Origin: Clostridia bacterium
GTDB lineage: Bacteria > Bacillota > Clostridia > Christensenellales > UBA1242
Direction of reading: 5' to 3'
Length of the DNA stretch: 25,377 nucleotides
Assembly (NCBI GenBank): GCA_016290255.1
Contig: JAEETG010000113.1
Span: 1 to 25,377, forward strand
Shown here in pieces: positions 6,435 through 12,974 of the stretch. Each line of letters opens with the position of its first letter. The stretch's first letter is position 1. Under the pieces are notes generated by a model, which worked only from the letters and a program-made list of their open reading frames with translations, searched no databases and was not told the origin of the DNA. Made by a program: the position numbers and the translations under genes.

Positions 6435-7676
6435 TTATTTTCTTCCTTTGCGAAATTTTTGAGGATTTTTTCCATAATTTTGTTGTTTTTTGTGTTTAAA
6501 ACTGCCGTTCTTCTTTTCTCTGCCAGCAAATTTGTTTTCAAGTTTTATTTCATCAATGTTTTCAAGTTGCAATCTTTTCAGAGTTATTTTTGCTTTTATC
6601 ATTTTTTCAATTTGCTTAAGTTTTTGTTGCTGGTCATCGCTGTTTAAAATTGTCCAAGCAAAACCATCTTTTCCTGCTCTTCCCGTTCTTCCAATTCTGT
6701 GAATGTAGTTTTCAAGGTTTTGTGGTAAATCAAAGTTCACAACATGCAAAATGTCATTAACGTCAATTCCGCGAGCCGCAACATCGGTTGTGATTAAGAT
6801 TTCCACTTTTCCACTTTTATATTCGTTCATAACTCTTGTTCTTTGTGATTGTGGCATGTCACCATGCAGCACCGCTGGTCTATAACCCATCTTCTCCAAA
6901 TATGACTGCACCATTCCAACCATGTTTTTCGTGTTACAAAAAATTAAAGTTCTCCCTCTTTCAAGTTCACGAAGAAGTGAATGAAGTGCTTTTTTCTTTT
7001 TATCCTTTGGCACCAAAAAGTATGTTTGAGTGATTGCATCCAAAGTTGTGTTCTGTTTTCCAACCTTTATGGTTTGCGGGTTTTTCATATAATCAGCACT
7101 TATGCTTGTCACTTCATCATTCATTGTTGCAGAAAACAAAAGTGTTTGGCGGCTTTCTGGAGTTTTTGAAATGATTGTTATGATATCTTTTCTAAATCCC
7201 ATATTAAACATTTCATCTGCCTCATCTAACACAAGTGTTTGAACATTTTGAAGTTTTAGGGTGTGCCTTTTAATGTGGTCCAAAACTCTTCCCGGAGTTC
7301 CAATCACAATGTTTGGTCTTCTTTTTAGAGAAAAAATTTGTTGCTTTATGTCTGCCCCACCATAAACTGCCACCGACCTTATGTGTTTTAGGTGCATTGA
7401 ATATTCTTTTATTTCTTGCCTTATTTGCTGCACAAGTTCTCTTGTTGGGCACAAAATTAGTGCTTGAACGCAGTCGTTATCCTTGTCTATTTTTTGCAGA
7501 ATTGGCAAAACAAAAGCAAGCGTTTTCCCTGTTCCAGTTTGCGAAAGCCCAATAACATCTTCTCCCTCTAAAATTTTTGGGATTGACTTTTCTTGTATTT
7601 CAGTTGGCTTAATAAATTTCTTTTGTTTCAAAACCATCTTTAACTCTTCAATCAAATTCATGTCTTTAAAATTCAT
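6435..7676 (-). CDS. DEAD-box ATP-dependent RNA helicase (CshA/DeaD type)
   Basis: 413 residues; the ATG at 7676 is preceded by AAAGAGGTG. All helicase motifs appear in order: Q motif KPTEIQEKSIP (about 24-34), Walker A SQTGTGKT (45-52), PTRELVQQ, YGGADI, TPGRVLD, DEAD (151-154), SAT (182-184), IFCNT, TTDVAARGID and HRIGRTGRAG (326-335). After the two RecA domains comes a short basic tail rich in Lys/Asn/Gln (ending NPQKFRKGRK) typical of RNA anchoring in the cold-shock and degradosome helicases. It unwinds RNA duplexes with ATP in ribosome biogenesis or mRNA decay. The length is shorter than E. coli DeaD and like CshB/RhlE-type proteins, so the exact paralogue is not assigned. Confidence 0.95.
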   Translation of the reverse strand: MNFKDMNLIEELKMVLKQKKFIKPTEIQEKSIPKILEGEDVIGLSQTGTGKTLAFVLPILQKIDKDNDCVQALILCPTRELVQQIRQEIKEYSMHLKHIRSVAVYGGADIKQQIFSLKRRPNIVIGTPGRVLDHIKRHTLKLQNVQTLVLDEADEMFNMGFRKDIITIISKTPESRQTLLFSATMNDEVTSISADYMKNPQTIKVGKQNTTLDAITQTYFLVPKDKKKKALHSLLRELERGRTLIFCNTKNMVGMVQSYLEKMGYRPAVLHGDMPQSQRTRVMNEYKSGKVEILITTDVAARGIDVNDILHVVNFDLPQNLENYIHRIGRTGRAGKDGFAWTILNSDDQQQKLKQIEKMIKAKITLKRLQLENIDEIKLENKFAGREKKNGSFKHKKQQNYGKNPQKFRKGRK

Positions 7677-7702
7677 ATGCACCTCTTTAAGATATATTTT
7701 TT

Positions 7703-7732
7703 ATTATAGCACAAAAACACACAAATAGACAA
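7703..7732 (-). promoter_or_regulatory. Promoter of the helicase operon
   Basis: - strand TTGTCT (7727-7732), 18-nt spacer, TATAAT (7703-7708). A 27-nt leader is left before the start codon, too short for a cold-shock riboswitch-like leader. Confidence 0.6.
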
Positions 7733-7737
7733 ACAAA

Positions 7738-7769
7738 AAAGCATATAAGCTTTATGCTCTATATGCTTT
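7738..7769 (-). terminator. Terminator of the PH-like membrane protein gene
   Basis: A 10-bp stem (AAAGCATATA / TATATGCTTT) with a T-run on the - strand, immediately after the stop codon. Confidence 0.8.
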
Positions 7770-8543
7770 CTATCTTTTAACAACTTTTTTTGCTGTTTTT
7801 GCCACTTTTGGTGCCGCCTTTTTTGTTGTTGACGACTTTTTGGCTGTGGTTTTCGGCTTTATTGTTTTTGTTGTTTTAGCCTCTATGCTTGCCACTTTTT
7901 TGGTTTGTGGCTTTTTCACAACCTTTTTGTCACTTGCACGAGTGGTTGCCTTGGTTGCTCTTTTTGCTGGTGCTTTGCTTGTTTTTTTGCTTGCGGTTTT
8001 TCTCACAGGTTTTGGCTTAACCAATTTTTCTTCTTCCCTGTTAATTTCTTCCTCAACCATATATAGTGGTTTTGTTATTCCTTCAAGTTTCATGTTTGCT
8101 TCATCAAACTTTTTCTCTTCAATCACAGAGCAAAACAAAACATTGTCTGTTAATTGGTTTATGAACCTATCATTAAGTGCTGGTGAAATGTAGATTTCTT
8201 TTGTTTTATTCTTTTTCTTGTAAACAATTCTTATACAGCTGTTTGCTAGTTTTGCAGAAACCTTTGCACTGTCACAAGGAACAACGGCAACAATATCTTC
8301 ATATTTTATCTTCTTGCCCATTGCAAACCACAAACAAGTGATTTTTAAATAGTCTTGTGTTAGATTATAGTGAGTGAAAAAGAATGGAGGAATCACAAAC
8401 AAAACAAAAATTGCAGAAAACACCAAAAAAGGAATCCAAATTCCAGATAACCCCCAAAACATCAAAAGCCCTATATCAATCATGCACATAATCAAAAACC
8501 CTAAAAATGTACATGTTCCAATTTTACTACTAAATCTTTCCAT
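7770..8543 (-). CDS. Membrane-anchored bacterial PH-like protein with histone-like Lys/Ala tail
   Basis: 257 residues; the ATG at 8543 follows AAGGGGAG. The frame is open further upstream but lies over the promoter. Layout: two transmembrane helices (about 10-32 and 35-56), then a short beta-rich domain (about 59-137; DYLKITCLWFAMGKKIKYED then VSAKLANSCIRIVYKKKNKT and KEIYISPALNDRFINQL) of the bacterial PH type found in proteins with paired N-terminal helices. From about 176 to the end the protein is a low-complexity Lys/Ala/Thr tail (VRKTASKKTSKAPAKRATK), like the C-terminus of histone H1 or mycobacterial HupB. With two helices both ends should face the same side; if inside, the basic tail could touch DNA, ribosomes or the lipid surface. 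Function unknown. Confidence 0.7.
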   Translation of the reverse strand: MERFSSKIGTCTFLGFLIMCMIDIGLLMFWGLSGIWIPFLVFSAIFVLFVIPPFFFTHYNLTQDYLKITCLWFAMGKKIKYEDIVAVVPCDSAKVSAKLANSCIRIVYKKKNKTKEIYISPALNDRFINQLTDNVLFCSVIEEKKFDEANMKLEGITKPLYMVEEEINREEEKLVKPKPVRKTASKKTSKAPAKRATKATTRASDKKVVKKPQTKKVASIEAKTTKTIKPKTTAKKSSTTKKAAPKVAKTAKKVVKR

Positions 8544-8563
8544 AGCACTCCCCTTATGGTTAA

Positions 8564-8592
8564 AGTATAACTTTTTACGACAAAAAAGTAAA
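8564..8592 (-). promoter_or_regulatory. Probable promoter of the PH-like protein gene
   Basis: - strand TTTACT (8587-8592), 17-nt spacer, TATACT (8564-8569). The -35 is weak. Confidence 0.5.
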
Positions 8593-8673
8593 GAAAATAC
8601 GCTCAGTATTTGCATTTTTTTGTTCAATATCAAAGGTAACACAAAGTTTTAATAAAAATATGCCGCAAAATTA

Positions 8674-8702
8674 TTGACACAACAAAAAAAATCTGCTAAA
8701 AT
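8674..8702 (+). promoter_or_regulatory. Promoter of tRNA-Asn
   Basis: Consensus -35 TTGACA (8674-8679), 17-nt spacer, -10 TAAAAT (8697-8702). Confidence 0.85.
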
Positions 8703-8707
8703 GAATT

Positions 8708-8727
8708 CATAATCCGCTTGGATTATG
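8708..8727 (+). other. Perfect hairpin in the tRNA-Asn leader
   Basis: CATAATCC (8708-8715), loop GCTT, GGATTATG (8720-8727): an 8-bp perfect stem with a tetraloop. It starts at or next to the expected transcription start (about 8709) and ends 12 nt before the tRNA. It has no T-run, so it is not a terminator; it could protect or position the precursor 5' end. Confidence 0.6.
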
Positions 8728-8739
8728 GACCCAACCTAT

Positions 8740-8815
8740 TCCTCAATAGCTCAGTTGGTAGAGCATCCGGCTGTTAACCGGCAGGTCGCAGGTTCAAGTC
8801 CTGCTTGAGGAGCCA
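8740..8815 (+). tRNA. tRNA-Asn (GUU anticodon)
   Basis: Acceptor TCCTCAA pairs with TTGAGGA (8805-8811), discriminator G, encoded CCA at 8813-8815. The anticodon loop CTGTTAA sits on CCGG/CCGG stems and gives GTT. The T arm is GCAGG-TTCAAGT-CCTGC. Confidence 0.97.
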
Positions 8816-8846
8816 ATAAAAGCCTTTTTAAAGGCTTTTTTTGTTT
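8812..8846 (+). repeat. tRNA-Asn 3' end plus terminator, copy 1 of a 35-bp direct repeat
   Basis: GCCA of the tRNA 3' end followed by the stem AAAGCCTTT/AAAGGCTTT and a T-run. The same 35 bases recur without change at 9005-9039. It acts as the tRNA terminator. Confidence 0.9.
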
Positions 8847-9004
8847 GCTATTTCACCTTCAAGCAGGAGCAAAACTATGTTTTGCTGTTTTGCTGAAACA
8901 AAACACTTGAACCTTTTTTGGTTCACCCTCTGTCGGGCTCCCGGCTTTGGCTAAAAACAGCCACACTGGGCTGTTTTCTTAACGCGTCTCCCCTGCTTTG
9001 CGGG
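8847..9004. other. Hairpin-rich non-coding stretch between two terminator copies
   Basis: 158 bp with no credible gene and visibly more GC than the surroundings. It packs at least five small inverted repeats: CAAAAC/GTTTTG (8870-8884), TGTTTTG/CAAAACA (8886-8905), TGAACC/GGTTCA (8908-8925), AAAACAGCC/GGCTGTTTT (8954-8977) and CCCC/GGGG (8990-9005). CTTCAAGCAGG (8858-8868) is also close to the reverse complement of the tRNA-Asn T arm and acceptor. It could be a small structured RNA, a dispersed palindromic repeat, or debris of a second tRNA unit; the sequence does not decide. Nothing here resembles a ribosome binding site with a frame. Confidence 0.6.
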
Positions 9005-9039
9005 GCCAATAAAAGCCTTTTTAAAGGCTTTTTTTGTTT
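9005..9039. repeat. Copy 2 of the tRNA-Asn 3'-end/terminator repeat
   Basis: Identical over 35 bp to 8812-8846, and preceded by GCGGG where copy 1 has GAGGA, so the likeness extends slightly further. No intact tRNA precedes it. It can still form the AAAGCCTTT/AAAGGCTTT terminator. Confidence 0.9.
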
Positions 9040-9044
9040 TTAAT

Positions 9045-9073
9045 AAAAAAAGAGAGTTACATCTCTCTTTTTT
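9045..9073 (-). terminator. Terminator of the tmk-HEPN operon
   Basis: GAGAG/CTCTC extended by A and T runs (9045-9056 with 9063-9073). The stop codon of the - strand gene lies in the loop. Confidence 0.75.
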
Positions 9074-10700
9074 CACTTTTTGATTTATAACTTATAGCAG
9101 CCTCATCTCTTTTATCTCTAGACATTCGAATTCTTGCTTCTCTAAACTCATTTTGAATTTTTTTCATGGTTGAAAGTTCAAGCATTTCATTTGTTGTTAA
9201 ATGTGCAATAGGTTCAATAACCTGCCCTGGAACAAACCTCGAATCCTTTGTTCCAAGCAAAGTAATCCCTCCGTCATAATCATAAATATATAGACCATGT
9301 TGAGTTGAGTTTCTAAACCTTGCAACAATTGTTTTCACACGTTCTTCGTCAACCTTACCTTTATCTGTTAAAAATTTCTTTGGCAAATCTTCCAAAACAA
9401 TTGGGTCATCTTTAAATATGTTATCTAAAACATCTTTAACTATGTCATCATTGTGATCAGCAGTAAAAATTTGATATAACATATTTGAAACAATTGTTGT
9501 ACTCAACCCGGTTTCCATATTCAAAATCGCACGATTTTTATTTTCCTGATCGTTTACAAAATGCCCCCACAATTCGCCAAAACCACAATCCATATATTTT
9601 GCGCAATATGAGCAAAATTGCAACATTAAAAATTTTTCTTCAATAAGATAATCATGATTATATTCTTTTTGTTTTGCAAATTCGCCACATTGTTTGGCAT
9701 TAATGCCAAGTTTCCCATCAAATTTTTCATCTGTCTTTTCATACATTTTCATTTTTCTATGATAATTCATATGATAGTTTATGTCTGCTTTTTCCACAAC
9801 ATTTTTTGTTTCAGTTGCTTTTTGCAGTTCTTTTTTGAGGCTATTTACCGTTTTTTTGTCGCCTTTTTCTTCTGCAATTTTAATTTCTTCTTCGATTTTT
9901 AAAATTTTATCATCAAAACTTTCAATTATTGCTGAGCTATTTTCATCAAAACATTTAAGTTCAATAAAACCAATTATTGTATGAAGCAAACTGTTTGGGA
10001 TTAACATTTCATAATAACCAAAATTCTTATTTTTTGCGTCTTCCTGCGTTTTTGCATATTTACACGTCATCTCAACAAAAAAATCTGATCGCAAAATATA
10101 TCTAAGATCCATATGCTCTGGCTCATGGGAACCATTCTTATTAATAAAGTCATTGTCTTCATCATTATGAGCAATTGCATTTCTCATATCTTTGCAAAAC
10201 CCAAAAACTGTTGCGTGATTCATAAAATAATCATACGCCATTTCATTGTTTTCTTCTGTGATACCAAATTGCTCTAAAATGAATTGTGCAAAAGATATTT
10301 GTTCACCATTTATTTCAGTCCATAATAACTCACTCAGTTTTTTGTCTTTAATTTCTGGTGGCGTAAACTCAAGTTTTGTTTCAGTAAGATTGAAAAGTTC
10401 TTCTAAAATTCCACTTTCAATTAGCCTTAAATCCGAAACAAGCCATGCACGAAATTGTTTCATCTCACTTTCAGGCATACTATTAATATAGTCTTCTGCA
10501 TATTTCTGCTTTTCAGAATGAGAAAGAGTGTCAACATCTGTGATATAATCTTTTAAGTTGTTCATTATGTGACTTTTTATATAACAAGTTAAAAAGCTTT
10601 GTTCATTGTTGCCATGAAATAATCCTAGTGCAACCAAAATTCTTGCTTCCGCACTTATTATTTCTCTTGATGAAATATATCTTAAATCATTATTAGCCAT
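9057..10700 (-). CDS. Large helical protein with two RNxxxH (HEPN RNase-like) motifs
   Basis: 547 residues; ATG at 10700 behind TAGGTGAT. No known full-length family was recognised. Two separate segments carry the HEPN catalytic signature R-N-x3-H after a hydrophobic helix: FGFCKDMRNAIAHND (R173, N174, H178) and IVARFRNSTQHGLYIYD (R463, N464, H468), the latter followed by DGGITLLGTK as in several HEPN families. Between them lies a charged coiled coil (about 258-305) and a KMKMYEK-type linker. HEPN domains are mostly metal-independent ribonucleases in defence and toxin-antitoxin systems; two in one chain is the layout of Cas13, but this protein is about half that size and no CRISPR array or Cas gene is visible. 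It starts 9 nt after tmk with the tmk stop inside its ribosome binding site. RNase activity is inferred from the motifs alone. Confidence 0.65.
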   Translation of the reverse strand: MANNDLRYISSREIISAEARILVALGLFHGNNEQSFLTCYIKSHIMNNLKDYITDVDTLSHSEKQKYAEDYINSMPESEMKQFRAWLVSDLRLIESGILEELFNLTETKLEFTPPEIKDKKLSELLWTEINGEQISFAQFILEQFGITEENNEMAYDYFMNHATVFGFCKDMRNAIAHNDEDNDFINKNGSHEPEHMDLRYILRSDFFVEMTCKYAKTQEDAKNKNFGYYEMLIPNSLLHTIIGFIELKCFDENSSAIIESFDDKILKIEEEIKIAEEKGDKKTVNSLKKELQKATETKNVVEKADINYHMNYHRKMKMYEKTDEKFDGKLGINAKQCGEFAKQKEYNHDYLIEEKFLMLQFCSYCAKYMDCGFGELWGHFVNDQENKNRAILNMETGLSTTIVSNMLYQIFTADHNDDIVKDVLDNIFKDDPIVLEDLPKKFLTDKGKVDEERVKTIVARFRNSTQHGLYIYDYDGGITLLGTKDSRFVPGQVIEPIAHLTTNEMLELSTMKKIQNEFREARIRMSRDKRDEAAISYKSKSEKREM

Positions 10701-10709
10701 TTAAATCAC

Positions 10710-11324
10710 CTATATAATCTTTTTATTTTTTAAAACCAACACAACTTGATTTAACAAATCCTTTTCAGATTTTGTTGCGTCTAGCACAACAAAACGTTTG
10801 TCTATTTGAGCAAGAAGTTTGAAACTTTTTCTAACATTTTGGTGGTATGAAAAATCTTTGTTTTCAATTCTATCACCTTTGTCTTTTCCGCCCTTTCTCT
10901 CAAATGCAAACTGAGGGTCTATGTCCAAGAAAAAGGTCACATCTGGAACCAAACCATTGGTGGCGAAATTGGTGATATTCATCACAACTTCATCAGCAAT
11001 GTTTGCACAATATCCTTGATAGACTCTGGTGCTGTCAAAATATCTGTCGCAAATTACCACTTTCCCGTTTTTTAGAGCAGGCAAAATCACATCATGCGTT
11101 AGTTGTGCCCTGCTCGCAGAAAACAGCAAAAGTTCAGTTTGTGGTGTTAGTTCCTCTTTTGAGTATTTCACAATTTCTCTTATTTTCTCGCAAACATCAA
11201 GCCCACCCGGCTCACGAGTGGCAATGTAATCAACACCATTTTCATCAAAATAATTTGCAAGATTTTTAATTAGAGTGCTTTTTCCAGAGCCTTCTCCGCC
11301 CTCAAATGTTATAAACTTTTGCAT
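10710..11324 (-). CDS. tmk: Thymidylate kinase
   Basis: 204 residues, the usual length. The ATG at 11324 is 5 nt behind AAAGGTGG; a GTG in that site is rejected. The P-loop GGEGSGKST (9-17), the REPGG motif (37-41), the DRYFDSTRVYQG motif that holds dTMP, and the lid region ERKGGKDKGDRIE are present. It phosphorylates dTMP to dTDP with ATP in the cytosol. Tmk in Firmicutes usually sits with holB or recR-region genes; here it is the first gene of a two-gene operon with the double-RNxxxH protein. Confidence 0.97.
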   Translation of the reverse strand: MQKFITFEGGEGSGKSTLIKNLANYFDENGVDYIATREPGGLDVCEKIREIVKYSKEELTPQTELLLFSASRAQLTHDVILPALKNGKVVICDRYFDSTRVYQGYCANIADEVVMNITNFATNGLVPDVTFFLDIDPQFAFERKGGKDKGDRIENKDFSYHQNVRKSFKLLAQIDKRFVVLDATKSEKDLLNQVVLVLKNKKII

Positions 11325-11344
11325 ATTTCCCACCTTTGGAACTC

Positions 11345-11350
11345 ATTATA
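11345..11350 (-). promoter_or_regulatory. Probable -10 element of the tmk operon
   Basis: A - strand TATAAT lies 20 nt upstream of the tmk start. No -35 with normal spacing is convincing (TTGTTT at 20 nt), so the promoter call is partial. Confidence 0.4.
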
Positions 11351-11371
11351 ACACAAAAATATAAAAATAAA

Positions 11372-11404
11372 AACAAAAACTAGGTGGATTACCTAGTTTT
11401 TGTT
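11372..11404 (-). terminator. Terminator of the Sel1-like protein gene
   Basis: A 14-bp perfect stem (AACAAAAACTAGGT / ACCTAGTTTTTGTT) with a 5-nt loop directly after the stop codon. Confidence 0.85.
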
Positions 11405-11406
11405 AA

Positions 11407-12804
11407 TTATTTGCCTTCTGTTTCATCCTTTTTTTCTTCTTTTTTAGCTTCTTCTTTCTTTACTTCTGGCTTTTTCTCTTCTTTTTTTTCTTTTGATTTT
11501 GTCTTTTTCACAACAGTTGGCTTTTTCTCTTCTTTTTTGCTTTCTTTCTTTTCGTCTGCTTTCTTAGATTTCTTTGCTTTCTTTTCTTCTTTCTTTCCGT
11601 CTTTTTTCTCTGCTTTAACTTCCTTTGTTTCCGCACCAAAAACTTCATCGGCAGAAATTTCTTTTGTTTCTTCTTTCTTGCTTTCATCAATCACAGAAAC
11701 ACTTGCTTCTTTTGCTTCTGATTTTTCTTTCGCTTTTATTGATTTTGGTTTTTGTTCCAATAAAATTACTTGTTTTGGAGCTTCAATCTTTTCAATTCTC
11801 ACTTGGTCAAGTGTTTTCCCCTCAAAGTAAACGGCATAAAGTTCTTTGCTGCGTTCATCGCCGCACTCAATACCTTTTTTGAGATAATATTTTGCTTTTT
11901 CATTGTCTGAACCAACATAAGCAAATCCAAGTTCTGCATAAAGGTCATATCTTCCATTTTTTGCTGCAACATCAAGGTATGCAAAAGCAAGTCTGCTTTC
12001 AAGACTGTTAAAGTCGATTTCCTCATAACCTTCAAACATGTTCATAATTCTGTGTGAGTTTATGTTTGCTCCACCAACTGAAGCTAGTGCGTCAACATCA
12101 AAACAGTTCATTCTGTGATATTCTCCCCACCACAAATAGTCGATTGCATAGTTGTGAAGTTCGTTGATTGTTTTTGGCTCAAACTGAATTTTGCTGTAAT
12201 TTATCTTTTGTTCTTTAATCATTGATGTTAGTTTGTCGCCTGTTGCATCTTTAATGTTTTCTTTTGTGAGTTTTGCAATTTCTTCACTGTAATAATTCTT
12301 TAACATTTCTTTGGCAACCTTGTCTCCATTGTAGGCAGAAAGGTTAACAAACAAATATGCTTTTTCATCATCTTTCTTAACGCCAACACCATAGAGATAG
12401 CACATTCCCAAAAATAGCTCTTGCTCTTTTGTTTGGCTCTTAAGTTCGGCTTTCAAAACCTTTTTGAATTGTTCTTGTTTGTTTATTGTTTCTTTACATT
12501 TTGGACAAATGATGTCTTTGGTGAGTTTTTGCTCTTGAACCAAAAAGCTCTTTTGACATTTGTCACATTCAAACTTGATTGAACAATAAATTGGTTCCAA
12601 AATGAGCTCATCTTTTTTTGGCTCCAATGGTTTCTTTTCTTCCTTTGTTTCTTTGTTAGCTGTCTTTTCTTTTTTTGTTCTTTTGTCTTTTATGACAACA
12701 ACTGTTTTTCCAGGTTCTCTTTTTATTAGAGATAGAAGTAATATAACAAGTGTTACAACTGATGCTCCAAAAACTGAGAACAATACGATTAAACTTGTTT
12801 CCAT
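11407..12804 (-). CDS. Membrane-anchored zinc-ribbon/Sel1-like repeat protein with Lys/Glu tail
   Basis: 465 residues; the ATG at 12804 follows AAAAGGAG. Layout: one N-terminal transmembrane helix (about 4-28), a charged linker, a zinc ribbon with CDKC (C80, C83) and CPKC (C100, C103), then helical Sel1-like repeats, e.g. LFLGMCYLYGVGVKKDDEKA (about 134-153) and YAELGFAYVGSDNEKAKYYL. Unlike canonical Sel1 repeats they are few and widely spaced. From about residue 355 to the end it is a Lys/Glu/Ala-rich tail of about 110 residues with KKEEKK-type repeats. Sel1 repeats are protein-binding scaffolds, so a role as a membrane-tethered adaptor is a reasonable guess; no partner can be named. Monocistronic, with its own promoter and terminator. 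Confidence 0.75.
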   Translation of the reverse strand: METSLIVLFSVFGASVVTLVILLLSLIKREPGKTVVVIKDKRTKKEKTANKETKEEKKPLEPKKDELILEPIYCSIKFECDKCQKSFLVQEQKLTKDIICPKCKETINKQEQFKKVLKAELKSQTKEQELFLGMCYLYGVGVKKDDEKAYLFVNLSAYNGDKVAKEMLKNYYSEEIAKLTKENIKDATGDKLTSMIKEQKINYSKIQFEPKTINELHNYAIDYLWWGEYHRMNCFDVDALASVGGANINSHRIMNMFEGYEEIDFNSLESRLAFAYLDVAAKNGRYDLYAELGFAYVGSDNEKAKYYLKKGIECGDERSKELYAVYFEGKTLDQVRIEKIEAPKQVILLEQKPKSIKAKEKSEAKEASVSVIDESKKEETKEISADEVFGAETKEVKAEKKDGKKEEKKAKKSKKADEKKESKKEEKKPTVVKKTKSKEKKEEKKPEVKKEEAKKEEKKDETEGK

Positions 12805-12837
12805 ATAAAAACTCCTTTTAAAGTTTTCTACGGTTAT

Positions 12838-12866
12838 ATTATAGCACAACAATACAAACTTTTCAA
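12838..12866 (-). promoter_or_regulatory. Promoter of the Sel1-like protein gene
   Basis: - strand TTGAAA (12861-12866), 17-nt spacer, TATAAT (12838-12843). This places the transcript start downstream of the upstream extension of the reading frame and supports the chosen start. Confidence 0.75.
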
Positions 12867-12892
12867 TACCCAAATTAAAAATTCCCCAAAAC

Positions 12893-12918
12893 ACAAAAAA
12901 AGCACCAATTAAAGTGCT
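12893..12918 (-). terminator. Terminator behind the 12975-13799 gene
   Basis: AGCAC/GTGCT stem (around 12900-12916) with a long T-run on the - strand. It lies about 60 nt after the annotated stop, a gap that is filled by a possible out-of-frame C-terminal tail. Confidence 0.65.
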
Positions 12919-12974
12919 CTTTTGCTATTTTATCACTTTTTTATTATTTAGCCTCAACCACGCCATCTTCTTTT

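Noticed and set aside
7840..8193. Open frame on the + strand opposite the Lys/Ala tail (117 codons)
   Set aside because: Complement of a low-complexity coding tail with no ribosome binding site; the - strand gene has motifs, promoter and terminator.
8812..9039. Two identical 35-bp repeats next to a two-HEPN protein, as a possible CRISPR array
   Set aside because: Only two copies, 158 bp apart, and the repeat is a tRNA 3' end plus terminator; no regular spacers are present.
9057..10700. Naming the protein Cas13
   Set aside because: Only the two short motifs agree. Size, lack of array, no Cas neighbours and no other Cas13 regions visible do not support the name.
11384..11830. Open frame on the + strand opposite the Lys/Glu tail (148 codons)
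   Set aside because: It is the complement of AAG/GAA repeats, giving a Ser/Phe-rich artefact without a ribosome binding site.
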